A DNA stretch of 64,000 nt from Sva-07 sp041685755. GTDB lineage: Bacteria > Actinomycetota > Acidimicrobiia > Acidimicrobiales > Ilumatobacteraceae. This document shows, piece by piece, positions 49,846-59,043 of this stretch. Position 1 is the first letter of the stretch; each line of letters begins with the position of its first letter. The notes below the pieces were generated by a model. That model was not told the origin of the DNA. It did not search any database and saw only the letters and a program-made list of their open reading frames with translations. The position numbers and the translations under genes are program-made. The stretch spans positions 69,416 through 133,415 of the forward strand of contig JAWLFC010000001.1 in NCBI GenBank assembly GCA_041685755.1. Reading direction: 5' to 3'.

Positions 49846-51627
49846 TCAGGGCCGCAGCGAACGCAGCAGGCGCCGCCGGGCGTGCGGGAACACCTCGGAG
49901 AACTTTGCCTCGGCGACGTCGGTGCCCACCAGCACCAGCTCGGCACCGTCGGGCATCGGTCGATGCGGGTCCGGGTTGCCCTCGATACGCCCGTTCACCT
50001 CGATGGCCACCACGTTGCAGTCCGTGCGCCGGTGAACGTGGGCCTCGGCGAGCGACCGGCCGACCAGCTCCTTCGGGATCGGGGTCCGGAACACGTTGAG
50101 GCCCTGCGCGACCAGGAGCGTCTCGTCCCCGCGGAAGTTGTTCCAGATCGCCGCCGACCCGGTACCGGCGTACGACAGCACGGCATCGGCACCTGCCCGA
50201 TACAGGGTGGACACGTTCCGATCGAGACGAGAGCGCGACACGAGGCGCACGTCGGGGCGCAGGCCCCGGCAGTACCGGGTGAGGTAGACGTTGACGTCGT
50301 CGTCGTGGGTCGTGATCAGGACGGCGCCGGCCTCGTCGATGCCGGCGGCGTCGAGCACGCTGCGGTCGGCGGCGTCGCCGATCACGTAGCGGGCGCCGTC
50401 GCGCTGGCGCTCGGGCATCTGTTCGACGATCGCGTAGGTGACACCCTCGGTGTCGAAGGCGGCACCGATCGCCCGCCCCACCCGCCCACCACCGATGATC
50501 ACGGCGTGACGGGCCCCGACCCGATCGACCGCATACTCGTCGTCGAATGCGGCCAGTTGCTCGGCCGTGCCGGCGAGCAGGAGCATCGAGGTCTCGCTGA
50601 GGCAGGTGTCGGCCGTGGCGATCGCGAACTTCCCCCGCTCCCACACGCCGATGATCCCCACCCCGAAGCGGGACCGCAACGCCAGCTCCCCCGGGGTCCG
50701 GCCGACCATCGCGGTGCCGATCACACCGGCTTCGGCGATCTTGAGCCCGGCGAACTCGCCGATCACGTGGCTGGCCCCGCCGAGCCCGAGCGTACGCGCC
50801 GCCATCGCGCTGCCGAGGATCTCACCGAGTTGCACCACATGGTCGGCTCCGGCGAGCTCCAGGATGTCGACCGCCGCCGGTGAGTTGGCCGTGGCCAGCA
50901 CGTCGACATCCGGAGCGATCTCGTTCACCGTGAACGCGATGTTGGTGTTCGTCGGGTCGTTACGAGTCGCGATCACCATCGCCGCCCGGCCGACGCGGGC
51001 GTTGAGGTAGGTGGTCGGATCGTCCAGGGCGCCGACCATCACCTGACGTCCCTCGTCGTGGTAGCGACCCGCCTCGTCGACCTCCTCGACGATGACGACG
51101 TACGGCACCTCGGCCTGGATCGCCCGCTCGACCACGGCACTCTCGACCGGGCCGAGCCCGGTGAGGATCAGGTGGCCGTCCATCGAGGCCGGCAGCGACC
51201 GCGGGGCGCGACGGCGTTGGCGCTCGTTCATCCACGGCAGGAACACGAACTGGATGAAGACGAACGGGAGCATCACCAGGAGGAACGTCGAACCCGAGAG
51301 CAACACGACGATCGAGAAGATCCGCCCGGCGTCGGACTCGAAGGTGATGTCGCCGAATCCCAACGTGGTCATCGTCGTCAAGGTCCAGTAGACGCTCGTC
51401 GGCCACGAGTACGAGCGTCCCTCGCTGTCCATCAGCTCGTGGAACAGCGCCGAGAAGACCGTCACCATCACGAAGAACACCACGGCCACGACGACGACGG
51501 TCTTCACCTGGCGGCGTCGCTCCGCCCGGAGGACGGCTGACTGGGCCTCGTCGCCGGGCAGGGGCGCGTCGTCGGTGCGCAATCGCTGGCTGACCTGGGC
51601 GATCGTGACGCCGAGTGACTTGAGCAT
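49846..51627 (-). CDS. Potassium channel with two RCK (TrkA) modules
   Basis: A 593-residue channel subunit. Two transmembrane helices (residues about 40-62 and 100-130) flank the pore with the filter TTLGFGD, a GFGD variant of GYGD. Two RCK units follow. RCK1 begins at ILTGLGPVESAVVERA and RCK2 at AVIIGGGRVGRAIGAA; each is a Rossmann fold with a TrkA-C-like domain. Four such chains would make the channel, gated by ligand or nucleotide at the RCK ring. I start at ATG 51627; GTG 51645 is possible but leaves almost no room from the divergent gene. Confidence 0.88.
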   Translation of the reverse strand: MLKSLGVTIAQVSQRLRTDDAPLPGDEAQSAVLRAERRRQVKTVVVVAVVFFVMVTVFSALFHELMDSEGRSYSWPTSVYWTLTTMTTLGFGDITFESDAGRIFSIVVLLSGSTFLLVMLPFVFIQFVFLPWMNERQRRRAPRSLPASMDGHLILTGLGPVESAVVERAIQAEVPYVVIVEEVDEAGRYHDEGRQVMVGALDDPTTYLNARVGRAAMVIATRNDPTNTNIAFTVNEIAPDVDVLATANSPAAVDILELAGADHVVQLGEILGSAMAARTLGLGGASHVIGEFAGLKIAEAGVIGTAMVGRTPGELALRSRFGVGIIGVWERGKFAIATADTCLSETSMLLLAGTAEQLAAFDDEYAVDRVGARHAVIIGGGRVGRAIGAAFDTEGVTYAIVEQMPERQRDGARYVIGDAADRSVLDAAGIDEAGAVLITTHDDDVNVYLTRYCRGLRPDVRLVSRSRLDRNVSTLYRAGADAVLSYAGTGSAAIWNNFRGDETLLVAQGLNVFRTPIPKELVGRSLAEAHVHRRTDCNVVAIEVNGRIEGNPDPHRPMPDGAELVLVGTDVAEAKFSEVFPHARRRLLRSLRP

Positions 51628-51667
51628 GCCCGACGATGATGCCACGGCCGGCCGGGCCGGTCGCGTC

Positions 51668-51673
51668 TACCGT
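51668..51673 (+). promoter_or_regulatory. -10-like TACCGT before the gamma-glutamyltransferase gene
   Basis: TACCGT lies 7 nt before ATG 51681, and decides that start over an upstream ATG. Confidence 0.5.
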
Positions 51674-51680
51674 CGCGGAG

Positions 51681-53306
51681 ATGTCGCCACCTCCCCCGAT
51701 CCACCCCGGCCGACCTTCGAGTTCGGTGCGCGCACCGCGCCATGCCGTCGCCAGCGCCGACCAGCTCGCCACCTCGGCGGGCATGGAGATCTTCGCCCGG
51801 GGCGGCAACGCCGTCGACGCCGCCATCGCCACGAACGCCGCGATCGCCGTCACCGGGCCGCACATGTGCGGCATGGGCGGCGACCTGTTCGCCCTGGTCC
51901 ACGTCGATGACGCCCACAGCGACGCGCCCGGTGAGACGTTCGCGCTGAACGCGTCCGGACGAGCCGGCTCCGGTGCCGACCCGGACGCACTGCGCTCCGA
52001 AGGCTTCGACGAGATGCCCTTCAAGCTCGACATCCGCTCGGCGACGGTGCCCGGCTGCATCGACGGCTGGATCGCCCTCCACGACCGGTTCGGCTCCCTC
52101 CCGCTCGACCAGCTGCTGGCGCCGGCCCGTCGCCTCGCCGCCGACGGGTTCCCGGCCAGTCCACTGCTCGTCGGTTCACTGCGCATGCTCGATGCCGAGA
52201 GCCGATCGAACCTGTCCGAGCTGGCCTCGCAGGCAACCGCGACCGGCGCTCGCGTCCGACGGCCAGGTGCCGCGCTCGCACTCGCCGGGATCGGAGCGAG
52301 CGGGCGCGAGAGCTTCTACGGGGGCGCGTTCGGCGATGGGTTGCTGGAACTGGGTGCCGGCCTGTTCTCCGAGACCGACCTGTCGGCGTCACAGGCCGAG
52401 TGGGTCGATCCGCTGTCGGCCGGTGCGTTCGGCGTCGATCTGCACACGATCGGCCCCAACTCCCAGGGGTACCTGACGATCGGCGCCGCCCGTCTGGCGG
52501 AACGTCTCGACCTGCCCGACGACCCCGACGACGAGCGCTGGGCGCACCTCTTGATCGAAGCAGCCACGGCCGCCGGGTTCGACCGTCCCGACGCGCTGTG
52601 CGACACCGCCGACGGCGAGGCACTGCTCGCCGCGATCGACGGCCGGCTCGATCTGGTCGGGCTGGAGCGGGCCACACGGCGCATCGCGCCCGGCCGTGAC
52701 GGTGACACGACCTATCTCTGCACGACCGGGATCGACGGCGGCGGTCGACGGATGGGCGTCTCGCTGATCCAGTCGAACGCCTCGGGCTACGGCTGTCACC
52801 TCGTCGAGCCCAAGACGGGTATCAACATCCACAATCGCGGCATCGGGTTCAACCTCGTCCCCGGCCACGACGCCGAGTTCCGTCCCGGTCGGCGACCACC
52901 CCACACGCTCTCGCCGGCACTGGCCACTCGCGACGGCCGCCTGGTGTCGGTGTTCGGCACGATGGGCGGTGACGCTCAGCCCCAGATCCTGCTCCAGATC
53001 GCCGCTCGGATGTTCCACCACCGTCACTCGCCGTCCCGGGCGATCGACTCGGGTCGCTGGATCCTGCACGGTCCGGTGACGGGCTTCGACACCTGGACCG
53101 GCCAGGGCGGACCGCTCGTCCACGTCGAGGGCCACGCGCCGCAGGCGTGGACCACCGCGCTCGCCGATCGCGGTCACGTCACCGAGGCCAAGCCGCCGTG
53201 GAACACCGGGTTCGGCCATGCCCACGCCATCGTCGTCGAGGACACCGGCATGTTCGCGGCCGCCGCCGACCCCCGAACCGTCGTCGGCTCCGCCGCCGGC
53301 GCCTGA
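51681..53306 (+). CDS. Gamma-glutamyltransferase family protein
   Basis: A 541-residue Ntn-hydrolase precursor. The N-terminal part has VASADQLATSAGMEIFARGG and NAVDAAIATNAAIAVTGPHMCGMGGD (large-subunit core). The maturation site is the Thr in GRDGDTTYLC, which would become the nucleophile of the small subunit after self-cleavage. GFNLVPGHD, PPHTLSPALA and VFGTMGGDAQPQI are the conserved small-subunit motifs. There is no signal peptide, so it is probably cytoplasmic and may act on a glutathione- or mycothiol-like conjugate, or as a cephalosporin-acylase-like amidase. Confidence 0.88.
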   Translation: MSPPPPIHPGRPSSSVRAPRHAVASADQLATSAGMEIFARGGNAVDAAIATNAAIAVTGPHMCGMGGDLFALVHVDDAHSDAPGETFALNASGRAGSGADPDALRSEGFDEMPFKLDIRSATVPGCIDGWIALHDRFGSLPLDQLLAPARRLAADGFPASPLLVGSLRMLDAESRSNLSELASQATATGARVRRPGAALALAGIGASGRESFYGGAFGDGLLELGAGLFSETDLSASQAEWVDPLSAGAFGVDLHTIGPNSQGYLTIGAARLAERLDLPDDPDDERWAHLLIEAATAAGFDRPDALCDTADGEALLAAIDGRLDLVGLERATRRIAPGRDGDTTYLCTTGIDGGGRRMGVSLIQSNASGYGCHLVEPKTGINIHNRGIGFNLVPGHDAEFRPGRRPPHTLSPALATRDGRLVSVFGTMGGDAQPQILLQIAARMFHHRHSPSRAIDSGRWILHGPVTGFDTWTGQGGPLVHVEGHAPQAWTTALADRGHVTEAKPPWNTGFGHAHAIVVEDTGMFAAAADPRTVVGSAAGA

Positions 53307-53313
53307 CGCACTG

Positions 53314-53333
53314 CGTTTGCGTCAGCGCAAACG
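53314..53333. terminator. Hairpin between convergent genes
   Basis: CGTTTGCG (53314-53321) and CGCAAACG (53326-53333) pair perfectly over TCAG. It is a plausible bidirectional terminator. The core TTGCG...CGCAA resembles the inner arm at 4806-4824. Confidence 0.6.
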
Positions 53334-53395
53334 TCGAACGACGGCGTTGTCGCTGACGCAGAACCCGGACACGGGCCGCCAGGGCGTCCGAGCCC

Positions 53396-54607
53396 CTACA
53401 AGAGCGGCAGGACTTCTTCGGTGAAGCGGGCCATCTGCTCGTCGGCCTTCTTGTACGGGTCGCCGATCAGGTGCGGGAACAGGGTGAGGTACTCGAGGCC
53501 GAGCAGGTCGCGGTAGAACGCCACCTCTTCGGCGACCTTCTCGGGTGTGCCGACGAGGATCGTCTTGTTCTCGATCGACTCGTCGAGCGACGGGATCAGT
53601 CCCGGTTTCGCCGGCTTGCCGTCGGGGCCCATGTAGCCGCGGCTCCACCCGTACGGCCCGAGGAACTTCCAGAACTCGTCGTGGCCGGGCAGCGCCGAGG
53701 CGCGGGCCTCCTCCATCGTGTCCTCGATGCGGTAGGCGACCACGAGCATGCGCTTCTCGTGCGGCGCCAGCTCCACGCCGTGGGCGGCGTGGTACTTCTC
53801 GCCGTAGGTGTCCCAGAAGCGCTTGATGAAGCTGTGGTGCTGGTTCCAGAACACGGCACCGTGGTCGACGACCGGCACGTAGTCGAGCGTCGGCGGCGAG
53901 GTGACCGCCTGCCAGATCTCGAACGGGTGGATCGGCTTGGGGATCAGGGTCAGCTCCTGCACCGTCGCACCACGGTCGGGGATGCCCGGGATCGGGATCT
54001 GGAAGTGCTTGCCCTCGAACGAGAACGACTCCTGCGTCAGCGCCCGCCGCAGGATCTCCATCGACTCCTCGAACACCTCGCGGTTGTGGGTGTCGGCGTC
54101 AGCCTGGTCGGGGTTGTCGTGCGAGCCGATCGAGACGCCCTTGTCGTTGAGGTGCAGCACCTCCCGCGGCACCGTGCCACGGCCCACGCCGAGCATGCCC
54201 CGACCGCCCGACAGGTTGTGCAAGGTCGCGAAGTCCTCGGCGAGCCGCAGCGGGTTCCACTGGGGCACGACGTTGAACATGGCACCGAAGCGCAGCGTCG
54301 TCGTCTGGGCGGCGATCCACGTCGAGATCAAGAGGCCGTTGGGGATCACCTCGTAGCCCTCGTACTGGAAGTGGTGCTCGGTGGTCCAGAACGAGTCGAA
54401 GCCCAGGCGCTCGGCCTCCTTGGCCGAGTTGACGTAGTCGAGCGTCGCCTGCCAGCACTCGTCGTTCGAGTAGCGGCGATCCATCGGCGCCGGTGCGCCG
54501 GCGCCGGCATCGTCCATCTCGACGCCTCCGAAGAAGAAGGCACCGAGCTTCAGATCGGGTTTCAGATCGGGTGTCGGGTCCGGCGTCGAGTCGGGGCGTT
54601 CGGCCAT
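53396..54607 (-). CDS. Luciferase-like (LLM class) flavin-dependent oxidoreductase
   Basis: A 403-residue bacterial-luciferase-like TIM barrel. It has AKEAERLGFDSFWTTEHHFQ (residues about 60-80), LRFGAMFNVVPQWNPLRLAEDFATL, GMLGVGRGTVP (the flavin loop) and LVGTPEKVAEEVAFYRDLLG near the C-terminus. It uses FMN or F420 with an electron donor. Whether it is a monooxygenase or an F420-dependent enzyme is open. It is divergent from a cytosine-deaminase-like gene with only 18 bp between their start codons, so the two are probably regulated together. Confidence 0.88.
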   Translation of the reverse strand: MAERPDSTPDPTPDLKPDLKLGAFFFGGVEMDDAGAGAPAPMDRRYSNDECWQATLDYVNSAKEAERLGFDSFWTTEHHFQYEGYEVIPNGLLISTWIAAQTTTLRFGAMFNVVPQWNPLRLAEDFATLHNLSGGRGMLGVGRGTVPREVLHLNDKGVSIGSHDNPDQADADTHNREVFEESMEILRRALTQESFSFEGKHFQIPIPGIPDRGATVQELTLIPKPIHPFEIWQAVTSPPTLDYVPVVDHGAVFWNQHHSFIKRFWDTYGEKYHAAHGVELAPHEKRMLVVAYRIEDTMEEARASALPGHDEFWKFLGPYGWSRGYMGPDGKPAKPGLIPSLDESIENKTILVGTPEKVAEEVAFYRDLLGLEYLTLFPHLIGDPYKKADEQMARFTEEVLPLL

Positions 54608-54612
54608 GGCGC

Positions 54613-54618
54613 TAGCTT
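54613..54618 (+). promoter_or_regulatory. -10-like TAGCTT in an 18-bp divergent gap
   Basis: TAGCTT lies 7 nt before ATG 54626. The overlapping GCTAGC palindrome sits in the middle of the 18-bp gap between the divergent start codons. Confidence 0.4.
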
Positions 54619-54625
54619 CGCGCAG

Positions 54626-55831
54626 ATGTCCAGCACCCTCCTACGGCAGGCGACGATTGTTCATGCGGCCGTGACAGAGGGGACTCCCGACGTGCCGGTC
54701 GACGTGCTGGTGGTGGACGGCGTGATCGCCGCCGTGGGCACCGGTCTCGGCGCCGATGCCGACGAGACCGTCGACCTCGAGGGCTGGCTGCTGCTGCCGG
54801 CGGCGGTCGAACCCCACGCCCATCTCGACAAGGCCTTCCTCGCCGAACGGGAACCCAACGAGACCGGCGACCTGCGCGGAGCCATCGACGCGATGGTCCG
54901 CCTGGCCGGAGGGATCGACCACGACGACATCGTCGAGCGCGCCGAACGAGCGGCGCGGTTGATGGCGGCCAACGGCTACGTCGCGGTGCGCACCCACACC
55001 GACGCCACCGAACACAACGGCATCACCAACGTCGCCGCGCTCGCCGAGGTGCGTCGACGCGTCGCGCCCGTGATCGATGTCGAGATCGTCGCCCTCGCCG
55101 GCTCCCCGGTCGTCGGGGCCGGCGGCGCCGACCACCGGGCGCTGCTACGCGACGCACTCGATGCCGGAGCCGACCTGATCGGCGGATGCCCGCACCTCGA
55201 ACCGGACGGATCGATCGCTGAAGCGACCGACGTGCTCCTCACGATCGCGACGGAAGCCGGCGTCGGCGTCGACCTGCACACCGACGAATCCCTCGACCCG
55301 TCGGTGATGGGCCTCGAGCACCTCGCCCGCCAGGTACGCGACGGGTTCGACCATCGGGTCACCGCCAGCCACTGCGTCAGCCTCGGCCAACGCGACGAAT
55401 CCGAACAACGACGCATCGCCGAGTTGGTCGCTGCAGCCGGCATCGGCGTGATCACCCTGCCGCAGACGAACCTCTGGCTGGGTGGCCGCGACCAGCAACC
55501 GGTTCCGCGGGGACTGACGGCGATCGAGGCGTTGCGCACCGCCGGGGTGACGGTGGCGGCCGGAGCCGACAACCTGCAGGACCCGTTCAACCCGATGGGC
55601 CGCGCGTGCCCGTTCGAGACCGCGTCGCTGATGGTGCTCGTCGCCCACGACCTGCCGGCGCAGGCGTGGCGGTCGGTGAGCGCGGACGCCCGCCGGGTGC
55701 TGGGGCTGCCTGCCGCCCCTCTTGCGCCCGGTTCCCCGGCCGACCTGCTGGCCGTGCCGTCGTCGTCGTTGCGTCGGGCGATCGCCGAGGGGCCCGGTCC
55801 ACGCCGGGTCTGGCGCGCCGGGCGGACGTGA
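54626..55831 (+). CDS. Cytosine-deaminase-like amidohydrolase (CodA type)
   Basis: A 401-residue metal-dependent hydrolase of the CodA/Amidohydro_3 type. VEPHAHLDKAFLAE (residues about 57-70) has the H-x-H metal motif and LDK. GVGVDLHTDESLDP has the HTDE pattern of cytosine and isocytosine deaminases, TASHCVSLG the next His, and GADNLQDPFNPMGRA the final Asp with the CodA-like NLQDPF segment. It probably deaminates or hydrolyses a six- or five-membered N-heterocycle such as cytosine or creatinine; the exact substrate is inferred. It lies 18 bp from the LLM gene. Confidence 0.88.
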   Translation: MSSTLLRQATIVHAAVTEGTPDVPVDVLVVDGVIAAVGTGLGADADETVDLEGWLLLPAAVEPHAHLDKAFLAEREPNETGDLRGAIDAMVRLAGGIDHDDIVERAERAARLMAANGYVAVRTHTDATEHNGITNVAALAEVRRRVAPVIDVEIVALAGSPVVGAGGADHRALLRDALDAGADLIGGCPHLEPDGSIAEATDVLLTIATEAGVGVDLHTDESLDPSVMGLEHLARQVRDGFDHRVTASHCVSLGQRDESEQRRIAELVAAAGIGVITLPQTNLWLGGRDQQPVPRGLTAIEALRTAGVTVAAGADNLQDPFNPMGRACPFETASLMVLVAHDLPAQAWRSVSADARRVLGLPAAPLAPGSPADLLAVPSSSLRRAIAEGPGPRRVWRAGRT

Positions 55832-55834
55832 CCG

Positions 55835-55897
55835 GTGCGGCCGGTCGTCGATCGACGCCCGGCCGCACGGAATTCGAAACGGCCCGTCGAGGGCCGT
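55835..55897. terminator. Two strong hairpins between convergent genes
   Basis: The first, 55835-55868, is a 34-nt near-perfect palindrome (17-nt arms, GTGCGGCCGG..., one mismatch). The second, 55879-55897, is ACGGCCC/GGGCCGT with a GTCGA loop. Lying between two convergent genes, they form a good bidirectional terminator. Confidence 0.7.
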
Positions 55898-55903
55898 GGT
55901 CGC

Positions 55904-57103
55904 TCAGCCGAGCCCGATCGAGGGGTCGATGAACTCGTTGGTGATGATGTCGTCGGCGGTCAGATCAGCCGGGGCGAGGTCGACGGTGACCATCTGGTCG
56001 ATCACCGCCTGCACCCGGTCCGGGTCGAAGTTGCCGATCGTGTCGTCCGGGCCGTCGGAGACGAGCTCCAGCTCACGCATGGTGTCGATCGCGTAGGCGG
56101 CGACGCCTTCGGTGTAGACCCAGAAGTCGTCCATCTGCTCGACCGCGTCGACGATCAGCGCCGACACCCGCTCCGGTTCGTTCAACGAGTCGACAGCGGC
56201 CTGCTGGATGATCGGGACCAGCAGTTCGAGGCAGGGACGCAGCTCCTCGAGGTCACCGCTGCGGATGCCGATCGGCTGGGTGTAGGCCTCGAACCCGGCG
56301 TCGTGGATCAACTCGAAGGCGACCGGCTTGCCCCACTCCTCGAACTCGTTCTCGTAGGCGTAGGGCTCGTTGGACGCGAAGCCCTGCTGGGCGATGGCGC
56401 CGCCCTCGGCGATGAACCGGGCCGGCGATCCGTCGTAACTCGGATCGACGACCGATCCGTCGACGAGCCCTTCGTTCACGAAGACGTCCATCCACGCGTT
56501 GCCGGCGAAGACGTTCATCGTCACGCCCTGGTCGCTCAGATCGCCGATGGTCTCGGCATCCGGGTAGGTCTCGGGATCCCACATGATGATCTGCGGGTTC
56601 TTCTCGAGCGGCGCCACGACCGCGATCGTCGGCTGGTCCTCGAAGAACGTCGCCGATGCATCGAGGCTGGTGTAGGCCAGGGTGATCGAGGTGTCGGTGT
56701 ACAGCGTGCTGTGCACCGGCGAGAAGCCGATCGCCGGGCCGCCCGTGCGCACCTCGACGTCGACGCCGGTGTCGACGCCACCGGACGCCACCAGGCTGCC
56801 GGACACCGTCTTGCTCTGCGCGTCGACCGTGTAGTCGTCGCCGATCAACTGATAGGTCGCGCTGTACTCGGACTCGGGAAACCAGTCGGTCTGGATGACG
56901 ACCGGATCCGGGCACACACCGGCGAGCGCTCCTTCGAGCTCGCCGCCGGCGCCACCGTCGGTCGTCTCGGTGGCATCGGTCGTGTCGACGGCGTCGGTGG
57001 TGTCGGCACCACCTTCGTCGTCGTCGTCGGATCCACACGCTGCTGCGACCAGCGCCAGCGCCAACGGCACCGAGGCCAGCTTCACCATTCTCCTGCTTGT
57101 CAT
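55904..57103 (-). CDS. NitT/TauT-type ABC transporter substrate-binding lipoprotein
   Basis: A 399-residue lipoprotein. The signal peptide ends in VAAACGSDDDD (Cys23 acylated), followed by an Asp/Thr-rich linker to residue about 55. The mature part has VVIQTDWFPESEYSATYQL, then GVDVEVRTGGPAIGFSPV, and VTMNVFAGNAWMDVFVNEGL, in the style of NMT1/ThiY/SsuA-type periplasmic binding proteins. It is adjacent and divergent to an ATPase and permease gene, so it is the receptor of that transporter. The substrate may be a sulfonate, nitrate-like ion or a pyrimidine-like compound. A GGGGAGAG ribosome binding site precedes ATG 57103. Confidence 0.82.
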   Translation of the reverse strand: MTSRRMVKLASVPLALALVAAACGSDDDDEGGADTTDAVDTTDATETTDGGAGGELEGALAGVCPDPVVIQTDWFPESEYSATYQLIGDDYTVDAQSKTVSGSLVASGGVDTGVDVEVRTGGPAIGFSPVHSTLYTDTSITLAYTSLDASATFFEDQPTIAVVAPLEKNPQIIMWDPETYPDAETIGDLSDQGVTMNVFAGNAWMDVFVNEGLVDGSVVDPSYDGSPARFIAEGGAIAQQGFASNEPYAYENEFEEWGKPVAFELIHDAGFEAYTQPIGIRSGDLEELRPCLELLVPIIQQAAVDSLNEPERVSALIVDAVEQMDDFWVYTEGVAAYAIDTMRELELVSDGPDDTIGNFDPDRVQAVIDQMVTVDLAPADLTADDIITNEFIDPSIGLG

Positions 57104-57335
57104 TGTCTCTCCCCTTGATGGAACGCTCCGGGTGGAGCACGCCGGAGCCTAGGGCCCGACTCTCACGACGGCTCGACACGCGCGGCGACGACTCTGTGAA
57201 CACTCTGTTTCGCGCCCGACGGGGATCGCGGCGTCGCGGCCGCCGGTGTTACTGTCGACGGGAGTTCGCTGACCGGGTGACCGATCGACGCTGCGTCGCC
57301 TCGGGCTGCCACGCACTGCTCCACGAAAGAGCACC

Positions 57336-58106
57336 ATGACCACCACGCCAACCGTCCGAGCCGTGACCAGCCTCGACGCCACGCTCGCGTTCCAGGACAT
57401 CTCCATGGTCTTCCCCGACGGCACCCACGCCGTCGACGACGTGAGCTTCGAGGTCCGGCCGAACGAGTTCATCACGATCGTCGGACCGTCGGGGTGCGGG
57501 AAGTCGACGCTGCTCAAGATCGCCTCCGGCCTGCTCGAACAGACCGCCGGCGAGGTGATCGTCGACCGTTCGAAGATCGGCTACGTGTTCCAGGACGCGA
57601 CCCTGCTCCCGTGGCGGACCGTGCGCCAGAACGTGGAGCTGCTCGCCGAGCTGCACGGCTTCGACCGGGCGACCCGGGCGGCACGGGCCGCGCAGGCCAT
57701 CGAGCTCGTCGGGCTCGGCGGGTTCGAGGATCACTACCCCAAGTCGCTGTCGGGGGGCATGAGGATGCGGGCGTCGCTGGCACGGACACTCACGTTGGAG
57801 CCCCCACTGTTCCTGTTCGACGAACCCTTCGGCGCCGTCGACGAGATCACTCGTGAACGGCTCAACGAGGAGACCCTGGCGCTGTTCCAACGAGAACGTT
57901 TCGCCGGGTTGTTCATCACGCACTCGATCAGCGAGGCGGTGTTCCTGTCGACCAAGGTGCTCGTGATGTCGGCCCGCCCCGGCCGTCTGGTGGCCGAGTT
58001 CGAGATCCCCTTCGCGTACCCACGGGAACCCGATCTGCGCTTCGAGCCCGAGTTCGCCCGCATCAGTGGCGAGATCAGCCACGCCCTGAGAGGAGCCCAC
58101 GCGTGA
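57336..58106 (+). CDS. ABC transporter ATP-binding protein (SsuB/TauB type)
   Basis: A 256-residue ATPase. Walker A is GPSGCGKSTLLK (residues about 51-62), the Q-loop is in GYVFQDATLLPW, the signature is LSGGMRMRASLA, Walker B is LFLFDEPFGAVD, and the His-loop is FITHSISEAVFLS. The set of substrate classes is as for the NitT/TauT family. The permease gene overlaps its stop by four bases. The 232-bp divergent region from the binding-protein gene holds a TACTGT -10-like element (57249-57254) and no clear operator. Confidence 0.93.
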   Translation: MTTTPTVRAVTSLDATLAFQDISMVFPDGTHAVDDVSFEVRPNEFITIVGPSGCGKSTLLKIASGLLEQTAGEVIVDRSKIGYVFQDATLLPWRTVRQNVELLAELHGFDRATRAARAAQAIELVGLGGFEDHYPKSLSGGMRMRASLARTLTLEPPLFLFDEPFGAVDEITRERLNEETLALFQRERFAGLFITHSISEAVFLSTKVLVMSARPGRLVAEFEIPFAYPREPDLRFEPEFARISGEISHALRGAHA

Positions 58107-59023
58107 GCGACCTGCGCGACGAGGTGCACGACAGCGCCGTCGACACCGCCCGACCGACCGAGGCCGAAGCCGAACACGAGATCCTCCCCGCGTCGTCGAC
58201 CACGCTCGGTTCGGTGTCGGGGGTCCACACCCGCTCGCGTGAGTCGGTCTGGAGCATCCTGGTGCCGCCGCTGGTCGCCGGCGCTCTGATCATCGGCATC
58301 TGGTACGCCATCAGCTACCTCGTACTCAGCGACGAACGACGATTCCTGCTCAAGCCGCCACACGAGGTGCTGCTGGTGGGGTTCCTCACCTGGTCCAACC
58401 TGTCGGAGATGCTCACGGCGCTGTGGAACACGGCGCAGATCGCGCTCATCGGACTGGCGATCGCGACGGCCATCGGGCTCGGTCTCGCGATCGCCATGAG
58501 CCAGTCGAAGCTGATCGAACGGGCCATCTTCCCGTACATGGTCATCCTCCAGTCGATGCCGATCCTGGCCATCGTGCCGTTGATCGGCTTCTGGTTCGGA
58601 TACGACCAGACGTCGCGTGTCGTGGTGTGCGTACTCATCGCGGTCTTCCCCATCCTCGCCAACAGCCTGTTCGGGCTGCTGTCGGCCGACCAGGGCATGC
58701 ACGACCTGTTCACCCTGCACAACGCGAACCGTTGGACGCGAATGCGCAAGCTCATGTTCCCGGCGGCACTGCCGGCGATCTTCACCGGGTTGCGGATCTC
58801 GGCCGGGTTGGCGGTGATCGGCGCCATCGTCGGAGACTTCCTGTTCGGACAGGGCGAAGTGGGCATCGGACAGCTGATCAAGCTCTACGCTGCTCGGCTG
58901 CGAGGCGAGGAACTGCTCGCCAGCGTGCTGCTGGCCTGCATGTTCGGCGTCGTCGTGTTCGCGTTGTTCGGCTGGCTGGGCAACCGCGTCGTCGGGAAGT
59001 GGGCGACGCAGTCCCGCCAGTGA
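58103..59023 (+). CDS. ABC transporter permease (NitT/TauT type)
   Basis: A 306-residue permease with six predicted transmembrane helices, after a cytoplasmic N-terminal extension of about 45 residues. The EAA loop is in FTLHNANRWTRMRKLMFPAALPAIFTGLRI, which contacts the ATPase (the A-A-L-P-x-I-F pattern is characteristic of the family). The GTG start overlaps the ATPase stop as GTGA. Together with the binding lipoprotein at 55904 it completes an importer, assuming a homodimer of each subunit. Confidence 0.92.
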   Translation: MSDLRDEVHDSAVDTARPTEAEAEHEILPASSTTLGSVSGVHTRSRESVWSILVPPLVAGALIIGIWYAISYLVLSDERRFLLKPPHEVLLVGFLTWSNLSEMLTALWNTAQIALIGLAIATAIGLGLAIAMSQSKLIERAIFPYMVILQSMPILAIVPLIGFWFGYDQTSRVVVCVLIAVFPILANSLFGLLSADQGMHDLFTLHNANRWTRMRKLMFPAALPAIFTGLRISAGLAVIGAIVGDFLFGQGEVGIGQLIKLYAARLRGEELLASVLLACMFGVVVFALFGWLGNRVVGKWATQSRQ

Positions 59024-59043
59024 ACCTGAGCTGCCGGTGACGC

